A DNA stretch of 64,000 nucleotides, from contig NZ_MVHE01000005.1 of the NCBI RefSeq assembly GCF_002086155.1, positions 162,835-226,834 of the forward strand, in the 5' to 3' direction. Within the stretch, counting starts at the first letter, position 1. Every line of letters starts with the position of its first letter. This DNA comes from Mycobacterium angelicum. Lineage in GTDB: Bacteria; Actinomycetota; Actinomycetes; Mycobacteriales; Mycobacteriaceae. Below, piece after piece: positions 19,024 to 27,395 of the stretch. Position numbers and translations under genes: made by a program. The notes under the pieces were generated by a model that saw only the letters and a list, made by a program, of their open reading frames with translations, was not told the DNA's origin and made no database searches.

Positions 19024-20304
19024 TCAACGCAAGCGGCGCTGCTTACTTGGCAACTCGCGGGAGCGAACGGCTTGCCACCGGCGATGTCGGCGAACGGATT
19101 GCCGCCGCGCTCTAGTCTCGAGTCCCGGCGGCAACAGGCGGGTCGGCACCAACGGCACCGCTGCCAGCGGGAACAAGGCGCACAGTCCCCAGGCCAGGGG
19201 GTAGGCGGCCGCGGTGATCAGCGCGCCGAACAGCGGTGGTCCCGCCGCGGCCGCAAGCCGCTGCGTGGTGTTCTGGGTGCCCAGCGCCCGTCCGCTCCAG
19301 AACGGCCCGGCGTACTCGGTGATCGCGGTGGCCTCCAAGCCGTTGTCGAGCACCGCGATTACCGAAATGGCGACCATCAGCGCCACGTCGTAACGCGAAC
19401 CCTGATCGTCGACGAGAGCCAGCAAGAACAGGTTCAGGGCGGCGGCGATCGCGATGATGCGAACCGGTCGCATCCGTGAGCCGACCCGGTCGGACCAGCG
19501 TCCGACGGCGATGCGGCCCACGGCACCGAGCAGCTGCGAGATCGTCACCAAACCGCCGGCAGCCGCCACCGACCAGCGATGGTGGTTCATCAGCCAGACC
19601 AGCATGAACGTCACGGTCACCGTCTGCGGCATCATCAGCAGCGCCGAAACCACGTGAATCCGCCACAACACCGACGATCCGCGATAAGGACTGGCCAACT
19701 CCTCGACGCTGGCCGACTTCCGTGACTTGCGCGGTGGGTCGACGACGCCGATGACGCTGACCACCGCCGCGAGCGTGCATGCGACCGCGGGGAATATCAG
19801 CCCCGCGTGCGGGCTTCGTTCGGCAAGTTCGGGAATCACCAACGCGCCCAAGGCGATTCCCAGCGGTTGGGCGGTCTGGCGAACGCCCATCGCCAGGCCG
19901 CGCTGGTGCGGCGGGAACCAGCCGGACACCAGCCGGCCTCCGGCACTGTTGCAGCTGGCCGCGGCCATGCCCCCGAGGAACAGGAATCCGCCCATCAACA
20001 GCAGCGAATGAACTGACGCCGCGGCATAGGCCGCGGCCGCGGTGAGGGCCGAACCCACCGCCATCACCATCCGCTCGCCCACCCGATCCAGCACATAACC
20101 CCAGCCGACCAGCGTGACCACCATGCCCCAGCTGGGCATCGACGACAGCAAACTGGCTTCGGTCAGTGAGGTGCCGCGCACGATTTTCAGCGCGGGGATC
20201 AAGAATGCGACGCCGTTGATGAACAGAAAGGAGCTTGCCGTGACGAGCAGTGAAATGACCACGATCGCCCAGCGTGCTCCCGGGGTGGTCGGGTCTTTGG
20301 ACAT
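19024..20304 (-). CDS. MFS transporter, tandem paralogue 2, with antisense-derived C-terminal tail
   Basis: 426 residues, about 24 longer than its neighbours. The core is a 12-helix MFS protein closely matching paralogues 1 and 3 ([58 protein letters not shown]). After PLVPTRLLPPGLETR the reading frame runs through the complement of a fossil leuB 3' end (19044-19115), giving a very basic Arg-rich tail (RRHRRW, SKQRRLR). The original stop seems to have been lost, so about 29 residues are newly coding. Function of the tail unknown; the transport core looks intact. Confidence 0.88.
   Translation of the reverse strand: MSKDPTTPGARWAIVVISLLVTASSFLFINGVAFLIPALKIVRGTSLTEASLLSSMPSWGMVVTLVGWGYVLDRVGERMVMAVGSALTAAAAYAAASVHSLLLMGGFLFLGGMAAASCNSAGGRLVSGWFPPHQRGLAMGVRQTAQPLGIALGALVIPELAERSPHAGLIFPAVACTLAAVVSVIGVVDPPRKSRKSASVEELASPYRGSSVLWRIHVVSALLMMPQTVTVTFMLVWLMNHHRWSVAAAGGLVTISQLLGAVGRIAVGRWSDRVGSRMRPVRIIAIAAALNLFLLALVDDQGSRYDVALMVAISVIAVLDNGLEATAITEYAGPFWSGRALGTQNTTQRLAAAAGPPLFGALITAAAYPLAWGLCALFPLAAVPLVPTRLLPPGLETRARRQSVRRHRRWQAVRSRELPSKQRRLR
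19044..19115 (+). pseudogene. Fossil 3' end of leuB
   Basis: Reads YLATRGSERLATGDVGERI then AAAL and stop; functional leuB ends [19 protein letters not shown] then AAAL and stop. Ungapped over 72 bases, 58 match leuB 17729-17800, with the last 33 matching at 30. It lies where the end of leuB would be relative to MFS paralogue 2, so the tandem duplication carried the leuB tail with it. Confidence 0.85.
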
Positions 20305-20337
20305 CCACTCATGCTCGCACGCTGTACACGCGCCTGT

Positions 20338-21546
20338 TTACTCGCGCGAACGAACGCTCGTCAGTCCGGGTACCGGCAGACCGATCGGCACAAAGGGCAC
20401 CGCCGCCAGCGGGAACAAGCCGCACAGCGCGAAAGCCAGCGGATAGCCGGCCGAATCGATTACGGCGCCGAACATCGGTGGCCCGGCCAGCGTCATCAAC
20501 CGCTGCGTGGTGTTCTGGACGCCCAATGCGCGCCCGCTCCAGAACTCGCCGGCGAATTCGGTGATCGCGGTGGCCTCGAGCCCGTTGTCCATCACGGTGA
20601 TGATCGACACCGAGACCATGAGGACCACGGCCAGCAGCGGGTTCAAGACATTGGCCAAAGCCAGCATCAGCATGGTCACGCTGGTAGCGAGCGCGACGAC
20701 GCGGATGGGCCGCATCCGCGACCCGATGCGGTCCGACCACCGGCCGGCCGCGATGCGGCTGCCGGCGCTGAGCAGTTGAGTGACGATCACCAGCGCTCCG
20801 GCGGTGCGCACCGCCCATCCCTGGTTCCTGGTCAGCCAAACCAGCATGAAGGTGACCGTCATCGACTGCGGCATCACCATCAGCGCTGAAAGTGCGTGAA
20901 TGCGGATCAGCACCGCGCTACCGCGGTAGGGGTTGACCAGCTCCTCTTCGCTGGCCGCAGCGCGGGGCTTGTGTGCTGGATCGCGCACGAAGAGCGCTCC
21001 GACCACCGCTGACGCCGCGCAGGCGAACGCTGGGAACAGCAAACCCACGCTCGGGCCATGTTCGGCGAGACGGGGAATCATGAAGGCGGCCATGGCGATT
21101 CCCAGCGGCTGCGCGGTCTGACGGACTCCCATCGCCAGCCCGCGCTGGTCGGCGGGAAACCAGCCGGCGACCAGCCGGCCGCAGGCGGGGTTGCAGCTGG
21201 CCGCGCTCATGCCGCCGAGAAACAGGAATGCGCCCATGGCCACCAGCGAGTGGACCGACGCGGCAGCGAACGTGGCCACTGCGGTCATGGTCGAACCGGT
21301 GACGAGCACGAGCCGCTCGCCGACCCGGTCAGCCACGTAGCCCCAGCCGATCAGCGTCACCACCATGCCCACGCTCGGCATCGCGGCCAGCAGGCCCGTC
21401 TGCGACAACGGAGTTGCGCGCGCGGCGTCCAATGCGGGGATCAGGAACGGAACCGCGTTGATGAACGAAAACGCACTGGCTGTCACCACCAGCGCAATGC
21501 CGACCATCGACCAGCGCGTGGCCGCGCTGATCTGCTCGGTCGGCAT
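20338..21546 (-). CDS. MFS transporter, tandem paralogue 3
   Basis: 402 residues from ATG 21546. The frame stays open to 21879, but that part lies over the divergent FAH gene and has no MFS character. Twelve predicted helices; shared family blocks [72 protein letters not shown] (in segments), MVMPQSMTVTFMLVWL and FWSGRALGVQNTTQRL. Unlike paralogue 2 it has a normal short C-terminus (GLTSVRSRE). Divergent from the leaderless FAH-family gene at 21677. Confidence 0.9.
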   Translation of the reverse strand: MPTEQISAATRWSMVGIALVVTASAFSFINAVPFLIPALDAARATPLSQTGLLAAMPSVGMVVTLIGWGYVADRVGERLVLVTGSTMTAVATFAAASVHSLVAMGAFLFLGGMSAASCNPACGRLVAGWFPADQRGLAMGVRQTAQPLGIAMAAFMIPRLAEHGPSVGLLFPAFACAASAVVGALFVRDPAHKPRAAASEEELVNPYRGSAVLIRIHALSALMVMPQSMTVTFMLVWLTRNQGWAVRTAGALVIVTQLLSAGSRIAAGRWSDRIGSRMRPIRVVALATSVTMLMLALANVLNPLLAVVLMVSVSIITVMDNGLEATAITEFAGEFWSGRALGVQNTTQRLMTLAGPPMFGAVIDSAGYPLAFALCGLFPLAAVPFVPIGLPVPGLTSVRSRE

Positions 21547-21663
21547 CCAGCCATGCTTGCACACTTTCCCGTTGCCAGGAGTTTTCGCGAAGTTCACTCT
21601 CGCTGAACCGGTCCGGGTTTGGGTATGGAGACTCTCGCCGGGGCCGGCCACGCACCCACAAGA

Positions 21664-21669
21664 TAGGCT
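21664..21669 (+). promoter_or_regulatory. -10 element of leaderless FAH-family gene
   Basis: TAGGCT, 7 bases, then ATG at 21677. Confidence 0.5.
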
Positions 21670-21676
21670 GACCCGA

Positions 21677-22474
21677 ATGCGCCTTGGTCGAATCGCCAGC
21701 CCAGACGGTGTCGCCTTTGTCAGCATCGACGGCGAATTGGACAGCCCCGGCGAACTGATCGCCCGCGAGATCGCCGAGCACCCGTTCGGCACGCCGACGT
21801 TCACCGGCCGCTCATGGCCGCTGGCCGACGTGCGCCTGCTGGCTCCGATATTGGCCAGCAAGGTCGTCTGCGTCGGCAAGAACTACGCCGACCACATCGC
21901 CGAGATGGCCGCCCTCACCGGCCCAGCCCCGGCGGACCCGGTGATTTTCATGAAGCCCAACACCGCGATCATCGGGCCCAATGTGCCGATTCGATTGCCC
22001 GCCAACGCATCACCGGTGCATTTCGAGGGCGAGCTGGCGATAGTGATCGGCCGGGCGTGCAAAGACGTTCCGGCCGCGCAGGCCGCCGACAACATTCTCG
22101 GCTACACCATCGGCAACGACGTGTCGGCCCGCGATCAGCAGAAGTCCGATGGCCAGTGGACGCGGGCCAAGGGACATGACACCTTCTGTCCGGTCGGACC
22201 GTGGATCGTCACCGACCTCGAGCCGGCCGATCTCGAACTGCGCACCGAGGTCAACGGCGAGGTCAAGCAACACAGCCGCACCTCGCTGATGATCCACGAT
22301 GTTGGCGCCATCGTGGAATGGATCACGGCCGTAATGACCCTGCTGCCCGGCGATCTCATACTCACCGGAACTCCCGCCGGCGTCGGCCCCATCGAGGATG
22401 GCGACACCGTCTCCGTCACCATCGAGGGGATCGGCACCCTTACCAATCCCGTTGTCCGCAAAGGAAAGTCGTGA
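21677..22474 (+). CDS. Fumarylacetoacetate hydrolase family protein
   Basis: 265 residues. A small N-terminal domain ([20 protein letters not shown]) is followed by the FAH catalytic fold: [33 protein letters not shown], the metal-binding [10 protein letters not shown] (Glu pair), [13 protein letters not shown] and TGTPAGVGP. Such proteins act as 2-hydroxyhepta-2,4-diene-1,7-dioate isomerases, acylpyruvate hydrolases or oxaloacetate decarboxylases; the sequence does not decide which. Corresponds to Rv2993c. Its stop overlaps the gltX GTG (GTGA), so the two genes are coupled. Confidence 0.92.
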   Translation: MRLGRIASPDGVAFVSIDGELDSPGELIAREIAEHPFGTPTFTGRSWPLADVRLLAPILASKVVCVGKNYADHIAEMAALTGPAPADPVIFMKPNTAIIGPNVPIRLPANASPVHFEGELAIVIGRACKDVPAAQAADNILGYTIGNDVSARDQQKSDGQWTRAKGHDTFCPVGPWIVTDLEPADLELRTEVNGEVKQHSRTSLMIHDVGAIVEWITAVMTLLPGDLILTGTPAGVGPIEDGDTVSVTIEGIGTLTNPVVRKGKS

Positions 22475-23937
22475 CACAAGCCGTCCCCGTCCGGGTTCGA
22501 TTCTGCCCGTCGCCCACCGGCACCCCGCACGTCGGGATGGTCCGCACGGCCCTGTTCAACTGGGCGTACGCCCGCCACACCGGCGGCACCTTCGTCTTTC
22601 GCATCGAGGACACCGACGCCGAGCGAGACAGCGAGGAAAGCTATGCCGCGCTGCTGGATGCATTGCGCTGGCTCGGCCTGAATTGGGACGAGGGCCCCGA
22701 GGTGGGCGGGCCTTACGGCCCATACCGGCAATCACAGCGCAGCGATCTCTACCGTGACGTGGTGGACCGGCTACTTACGGCCGGCGAGGCCTACTACGCC
22801 TTTTCGACGCCCGAGGAGGTCGAGGCCCGCCACATCGCCGCGGGCCGCAACCCCAAACTCGGCTACGACAATTTCGACCGGCAGCTGACCGACTCGCAGC
22901 GCGCGGCGTACCTCGCCGAGGGCCGCACGCCGGTGGTGCGGCTGCGCATGCCCGACGCGGATCTCAGCTGGAACGACCTGGTTCGCGGAACCACCACGTT
23001 CGCGGCGGGATCGGTGCCGGATTTCGCGCTGACCCGCGCGAGCGGAGATCCGTTATACACCTTGGTCAATCCGTGCGACGACGCGCTGATGAAGATCACC
23101 CACGTGCTGCGCGGCGAGGACCTGCTGCCGTCCACTCCGCGCCAGCTGGCCCTGTATCAGGCGCTGATCCGCATCGGGGTCACCGACCGGGTTCCGGAAT
23201 TCGCCCATCTCCCAACGGTATTGGGGGAGGGGACCAAGAAGCTCTCCAAGCGGGACCCGCAGTCGAATCTGTTCGCCCATCGCGACCGCGGCTTCATCCC
23301 CGAAGGACTGCTGAATTACCTTGCGCTGCTTGGCTGGGCGATCGCCGACGACCATGACCTGTTCAGTCTCGACGAGATGGTGGCCGCGTTCGACGTCGCC
23401 GACGTCAACTCGAACCCCGCCCGCTTCGACCAGAAGAAGGCCGACGCGCTCAACGCCGAACACATCCGAATGCTCGACGCCGCCGATTTCGCCGGCAGAC
23501 TGCGGGCCTACCTGGACACTCACGGCCATCACATCGAGTTGAGCGACGCAGAGTTCGCCGCCGCGGCCGAGCTGGTGCAGACCCGCATCGTCGTGTTGGG
23601 CGACGCGTGGGATCTGCTGAAGTTTCTCAACGACGAGCAGTACGCGATCGACCCCAAGGCCGCAGCCAAGGAGCTGGGGCCCGAAGCCGCGCCGGTGCTC
23701 GACGCGGCTGTCGCGGCGCTGGAGGGTGTGACGGACTGGACCACGGCGCATATCGAGGGTGCCCTCAAGCCCGCGCTGATCGAGGATCTGGGCCTCAAAC
23801 CCCGCAAGGCGTTCGGCCCGATCCGGGTGGCCGCCACCGGGACGACGATCAGTCCGCCGCTGTTCGAATCGCTGGAGCTGCTCGGCCGCGACCGCAGCTT
23901 GCGGCGGCTGCGGGCCGCGCGCGACGACGCGGCCTGA
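22471..23937 (+). CDS. gltX: Glutamyl-tRNA synthetase (non-discriminating)
   Basis: 488 residues. Class I synthetase: the HIGH-type motif is [10 protein letters not shown] near residue 15 and the KMSKS-type motif is [11 protein letters not shown]. The GluRS-specific insert ([19 protein letters not shown]) and the C-terminal anticodon-binding helical domain are present. In a GatCAB organism it charges both tRNA-Glu and tRNA-Gln with glutamate; both tRNAs lie just downstream and gatB is in the same window. Start GTG with AAGGAAAG upstream, overlapping the FAH stop by 4 bases. Confidence 0.96.
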   Translation: MTQAVPVRVRFCPSPTGTPHVGMVRTALFNWAYARHTGGTFVFRIEDTDAERDSEESYAALLDALRWLGLNWDEGPEVGGPYGPYRQSQRSDLYRDVVDRLLTAGEAYYAFSTPEEVEARHIAAGRNPKLGYDNFDRQLTDSQRAAYLAEGRTPVVRLRMPDADLSWNDLVRGTTTFAAGSVPDFALTRASGDPLYTLVNPCDDALMKITHVLRGEDLLPSTPRQLALYQALIRIGVTDRVPEFAHLPTVLGEGTKKLSKRDPQSNLFAHRDRGFIPEGLLNYLALLGWAIADDHDLFSLDEMVAAFDVADVNSNPARFDQKKADALNAEHIRMLDAADFAGRLRAYLDTHGHHIELSDAEFAAAAELVQTRIVVLGDAWDLLKFLNDEQYAIDPKAAAKELGPEAAPVLDAAVAALEGVTDWTTAHIEGALKPALIEDLGLKPRKAFGPIRVAATGTTISPPLFESLELLGRDRSLRRLRAARDDAA

Positions 23938-24061
23938 ATCTTTGGTAGTGTGCACAGCGACTTCAAAAGGCCTACAACGGCCGGCAGAGCTGATCCGCGG
24001 GGCGGGCAATGGCCCCAAAACAAGTTCTGACCAGCGGTTTTTGGCAGGCATATGCGGTCAA

Positions 24062-24133
24062 TGGGGTATGGTGTAATTGGCAACACAGCTGATTCTGGTT
24101 CAGCCATTCTAGGTTCGAGTCCTGGTACCCCAG
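24062..24133 (+). tRNA. tRNA-Gln (CTG)
   Basis: 72 bases. Acceptor TGGGGTA/TACCCCA, anticodon loop TTCTGGT with anticodon CTG, T-loop GGTTCGAGTCC. CCA is only partly encoded (GCA follows). Confidence 0.97.
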
Positions 24134-24229
24134 CAAAGTCCCACCGACGTGAAGGCTGATCCCGAGTGACTGCCGAGTGATTAGGTGGGCTTCCCGGCGT
24201 CGGCTATGCTGACAGCTCGGATCGGTTCT

Positions 24230-24302
24230 GGCCCCGTCGTCTAGCGGCCTAGGACGCCGCCCTCTCACGGCGGTAGCGTGGGTTCGAATCCCATCGGGGC
24301 TA
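24230..24302 (+). tRNA. tRNA-Glu (CTC)
   Basis: 73 bases. Acceptor GGCCCCG/CGGGGCT (first pair G-U), anticodon stem CCGCC/GGCGG with anticodon CTC, T-arm GTGGGTTCGAATCCCAT. Lies directly after tRNA-Gln and gltX. Confidence 0.97.
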
Positions 24303-24307
24303 CAAAA

Positions 24308-24820
24308 TCAGTTACCGGTCCCCTGCACCGCAGGGGCCGTGGTGCCGCCCACCGGCATGCTCGGCAATCCCAGCTTGCGGTGGTCCCACGAGCGGGTGCG
24401 CCTGCTGACGATGCGCACGCCGACGCGCTTGTTCATCATCTGGTCGACCATCGGCTTGAGCTCGTCACTGTAGGGGCCGGTGTAGCGCTCCCACACACTG
24501 ACCCCGACCCGGTGCAGTGCGTCGGGATCGTCGACGATCTCCGCGACGCCCTCGAAGGAAACCCCGCGCAGCGTGTCGTAGGTGTTGCCGTCCTCGAGCA
24601 GGAAGCTCACCCGAGGATCGCGGTTGAGGTTCACCGCCTTTTGCGACTTGGCTTTGGTCTCCAGCCAGATCTCACCGTCGACGACGGCGTACCACATCGC
24701 CGTCAAATGCGGTTGGCCGTCTGGGCCGACGGTGGCCAGGGTGCCGGTACGGCTCCAGTTGACGAATTCAGCGATTTCGGCCTCGGACATGACGATGTCG
24801 GCGCGCTGTTTGGTTCCCAT
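24308..24820 (-). CDS. Pyridoxamine-5'-phosphate-oxidase-like split-barrel protein
   Basis: 170 residues from ATG 24820; the open frame upstream to 25099 is antisense to the IclR gene. Split barrel with IAEFVNWSRTGTLATVGPDGQPHLTAMWYAVVDGEIWLET (in segments), KAVNLNRDPRVSFLLEDG and GVSFEGVAEIVDDPD. This matches the PNPOx-like F420/FMN-binding family and Rv2991 by position. The F420 pathway gene fbiD is elsewhere in the window, so an F420-dependent role is plausible but unproven. It ends 6 bases from the tRNA-Glu 3' end and follows the IclR gene by 13 bases. Confidence 0.88.
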   Translation of the reverse strand: MGTKQRADIVMSEAEIAEFVNWSRTGTLATVGPDGQPHLTAMWYAVVDGEIWLETKAKSQKAVNLNRDPRVSFLLEDGNTYDTLRGVSFEGVAEIVDDPDALHRVGVSVWERYTGPYSDELKPMVDQMMNKRVGVRIVSRRTRSWDHRKLGLPSMPVGGTTAPAVQGTGN

Positions 24821-24833
24821 GGCCGTCAGTCTG

Positions 24834-25535
24834 TCAGAGCCGGCGGGTGAGCGCGTCGGCCGCGGCCAGTAGGTCGGCGGCCCAGCGCGCCCCGGGACGG
24901 CGTCCCATCCGGTCGACCGGACCGGAGACCGAGATGGCGGCCACCACGACGCCACGGCTATCGCGCACCGGCGCCGAAACGCTGGCGACGCCCGGCTCGC
25001 GTTCGGCCACGCTTTGCGCCCAGCCGCGGCGGCGGACTTCGGCCAGCACCCGGTCGGTGAATTTCGCGTGGGGGAGCACCGCCGCCTGCGTCGCCGCATC
25101 GCTGTGCGCGAGCAGCACTTTGGCGCCCGAACCCGCGGTCATCGGCAATCGCGCGCCGACCGGGACGGTATCGCGAAGACCCGCAGCGGGTTCCAGCGCC
25201 GCAATACAAACCCGCGACGTGCCCTCCCGGCGGTACAGCTGCACGCTTTCGCCCGTGGTCTCGCGCAATTGGGGCAGCACGGCCGCGCTGGCGGCCAGCA
25301 GCGGATCGTTGACATGGGCCGCGAGTTCGCTGATCGCCGGGCCCAGCCGCCAGCGCCCCTCCTCGTCCCGCCCCAGCAGCCGATGCACCTCCAGCGCGGC
25401 GGCCAGCCGGTAGGTGGTCGCCCTGGGCAGACCGGTGCGCTCACACAATTCGGCCAGCCCACAGGGAGATTCCGCGACCGCGTGTAGTACGCCCGCGGCC
25501 TTGTCGAGGACGCCGATACCGCTTTGTTGTCTCAC
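24834..25535 (-). CDS. IclR family regulator of leucine genes (NdgR/LtbR-like)
   Basis: 233 residues. N-terminal winged helix (GVLDKAAGVLHAVAES, CERTGLPRATTYRLAAALE) and C-terminal effector domain (RREGTSRVCIAALEPAAGLRDTVPVG in parts, GSGAKVLLAHSD). Orthologue by position of Rv2989, the IclR protein that is divergent from leuCD in M. tuberculosis. Related NdgR (Streptomyces) and LtbR (Corynebacterium) repress leuCD. The start is GTG at 25535 and appears leaderless: TAATAT ends 6 bases upstream. In this genome about 23.7 kb separates it from leuC, yet an operator-like sequence is kept at both ends. Confidence 0.9.
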   Translation of the reverse strand: MRQQSGIGVLDKAAGVLHAVAESPCGLAELCERTGLPRATTYRLAAALEVHRLLGRDEEGRWRLGPAISELAAHVNDPLLAASAAVLPQLRETTGESVQLYRREGTSRVCIAALEPAAGLRDTVPVGARLPMTAGSGAKVLLAHSDAATQAAVLPHAKFTDRVLAEVRRRGWAQSVAEREPGVASVSAPVRDSRGVVVAAISVSGPVDRMGRRPGARWAADLLAAADALTRRL

Positions 25536-25541
25536 AAGCGG

Positions 25542-25547
25542 ATATTA
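25542..25547 (-). promoter_or_regulatory. -10 element of leaderless iclR gene
   Basis: On the minus strand TAATAT, 6 bases, then GTG at 25535. Confidence 0.55.
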
Positions 25548-25548
25548 G

Positions 25549-25567
25549 CGTCTCGTATTTTGAGATG
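25549..25567. promoter_or_regulatory. IclR-type operator, left copy
   Basis: CGTCTC, 7 bases, GAGATG: inverted repeat with one mismatch, directly upstream of the IclR promoter. The right copy at 49246-49264 is perfect. Confidence 0.55.
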
Positions 25568-25638
25568 CCGATGCTTCGTGGAAAAGTGGCTGGATTCGAG
25601 CCCCAGCCTTCAATGTGCTTTCGTGGGCGAGCTAATGG

Positions 25639-27252
25639 TCAGCGACGCACGGTTAGGGTGCGGGTCGCTAGGAAAGCCGCCGGAATAACTATCGAAGCCA
25701 GCATGACGGTTGCCAACACGAATACCGTTGCGTAGGCGTGCGCAAGGTCGTGCGAAACATTGCTAACAAAAGCGCGGGCAAGGGCATCGTGCGGCGTTAC
25801 CAACGGAACCACTGGCGCCTCGCGGATCGTGGCGTCTTGTTGCAGCGGCGCGAGTCCTGTTGCAGTGGCGATGTTTTCACTGCGGCTGAATTGGCTGGTC
25901 AAGATCATTGACATCAACGCGACACCGATCGATCCGGCCACCTGCTGGTTTACGCTGATCAGCGTCGAACCAGGCGCAATCTGATGTGGAGATAGAGTTT
26001 GGACAGCCGCAGCCGATAACGGCATCATGGTGCAGCCTGCGCCAAAGCCGATGATTGCCAACCCCCCAAACAGCGTGGGCAGGTAACCGGCCTGTTTGGC
26101 CGCGGCATGGGCGAAAATGCCCATACCTAAGCCAGTCAGCGTGATGCCGACCAGCACGGCCTTGGCCGGTCCGTGCTTGTTCAAGGTTGTTCCGGCTAGT
26201 GGCATAGCCAGCATGGCACCGAGCCCTTGTGGAACCATATGAAACCCGGATTGCAGCGGCGTCTGATGGAGCAATTGTTGCAGGTAACTCGGAAACAGCA
26301 GCTCGGCGCCGAAAAACCCAATGGCGAACAAGAACATAGCCAAGTTGGCAAGTGTGACAGAACGGTTGGTGAGCAGCCGCAAGTCGATTAGCGGGTGAGC
26401 CGTGCGGTGGAGGACATGGACAACAAATCCGCTCATCAACGCCAGGCCGATGCCTGCCGGTATCAACACGTGGCGGTCAGCCACCGTGCCACGAGACGGC
26501 ATGGATGACATTCCATACAAGAAAGTCGCCAGGCCGGGCGAAAGCAGGAGCATACCGACAAGGTCGAACAGTGCCGCCGGACCTGGCCGATCCTTCGGCA
26601 ACACCATGCCGGCGAGGACCAATGCGATCAGACCGATCGGGAGGTTTATGCCGAAGATCCAACGCCAGCCGTGGGTTTCGATGAGCCAACCGCCGAGGAT
26701 GGGGCCGCCAATTGGGCCGAGCATCATCGGGATTCCCAGGACCGCCATGAGTTGGCCAAGCCGCTGTGTGCCCGCCTCGCGGACCACGATGGTGAAATTC
26801 AGAGGTAGCAGTATCCCGCCGCCCAATCCCTGCACCATTCGAAAGACGATCAGCGATAGAAGATTTGGTGCCATCACACACAGCAGCGAACCCGACGTGA
26901 ACACCAGCACTGATCCGATGAATAACCGTTTCGTACCGCACCGGTCGGCTGCCCAGCCGGCCATTGGTATCGCCGCCGCCAACGCGAGGGTGTAGCCGGT
27001 CACGGTCCAGCCAACGACGGCCTGGTTTGAGTGGAAATCGGCGATCAAAGCCCGCTGCGCGACACCGATAGCGGTTATGTCAATGTTCGTCATCACAGCA
27101 ACCAGCACGCACACGCCGGCGATCCGAAATATCGAGGTGTCCAGCTTGTCCGGATACCGGCGGCCGGTTCTGTCCGCCACTGGCAGCAGGGTCACCGTGG
27201 CGGTTGGGGCCGGTGCAAGGCTTCTCGCCCGCCGCCAACTTGGCGCTCTCAC
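25639..27252 (-). CDS. DHA2-type MFS exporter (14 helices)
   Basis: 537 residues. A basic N-terminal stretch is followed by 14 predicted helices. Motif A-like loop GWAADRCGTKRLFIG, the antiporter region LGIPMMLGPIGGPILGGWLIETHGWRWIFGINLPIG (in segments) and the 14-TM layout place it with EmrB/QacA-type drug:H+ antiporters. I chose GTG 27252 because AGGAGG lies exactly 6 bases upstream; the frame extends to 27297, into the palindromic operator. First gene of the accessory island, divergent from the C-A-T-TE synthetase; probably exports or gives self-resistance to its product. Confidence 0.9.
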   Translation of the reverse strand: MRAPSWRRARSLAPAPTATVTLLPVADRTGRRYPDKLDTSIFRIAGVCVLVAVMTNIDITAIGVAQRALIADFHSNQAVVGWTVTGYTLALAAAIPMAGWAADRCGTKRLFIGSVLVFTSGSLLCVMAPNLLSLIVFRMVQGLGGGILLPLNFTIVVREAGTQRLGQLMAVLGIPMMLGPIGGPILGGWLIETHGWRWIFGINLPIGLIALVLAGMVLPKDRPGPAALFDLVGMLLLSPGLATFLYGMSSMPSRGTVADRHVLIPAGIGLALMSGFVVHVLHRTAHPLIDLRLLTNRSVTLANLAMFLFAIGFFGAELLFPSYLQQLLHQTPLQSGFHMVPQGLGAMLAMPLAGTTLNKHGPAKAVLVGITLTGLGMGIFAHAAAKQAGYLPTLFGGLAIIGFGAGCTMMPLSAAAVQTLSPHQIAPGSTLISVNQQVAGSIGVALMSMILTSQFSRSENIATATGLAPLQQDATIREAPVVPLVTPHDALARAFVSNVSHDLAHAYATVFVLATVMLASIVIPAAFLATRTLTVRR

Positions 27253-27294
27253 GCGCGACCTCCTACTGTAATCCCACATAAGTATTGCCCGTAG

Positions 27295-27316
27295 CAATAG
27301 TTGTCAGCAACTATTG
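27295..27316. promoter_or_regulatory. Perfect 9-4-9 palindrome in the exporter/NRPS divergent promoter
   Basis: Arms CAATAGTTG and CAACTATTG around TCAG. A TATTGT -10 candidate (27312-27317) for the rightward synthetase overlaps it, and it lies 43 bases upstream of the exporter start. Strong operator candidate, although the island carries no obvious regulator gene. Confidence 0.7.
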
Positions 27317-27395
27317 TCTGCATGGTTGTGTATCGCGGCGAGGCCGCTCGGCTGACGCTGAGCCCAGTGGCGAACATCGATGATTGGGGAGATCG

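Larger units (their letters stand above)
25491..25570. repeat. Island-flanking direct repeat, left copy (IclR 5' end and operator)
   Basis: Ungapped alignment with 49188-49267 gives 58 identities in 80. It spans the first ~15 codons of the IclR gene, its start, its TAATAT promoter and the operator-like CGTCTC-N7-GAGATG at 25549-25567. Confidence 0.85.
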
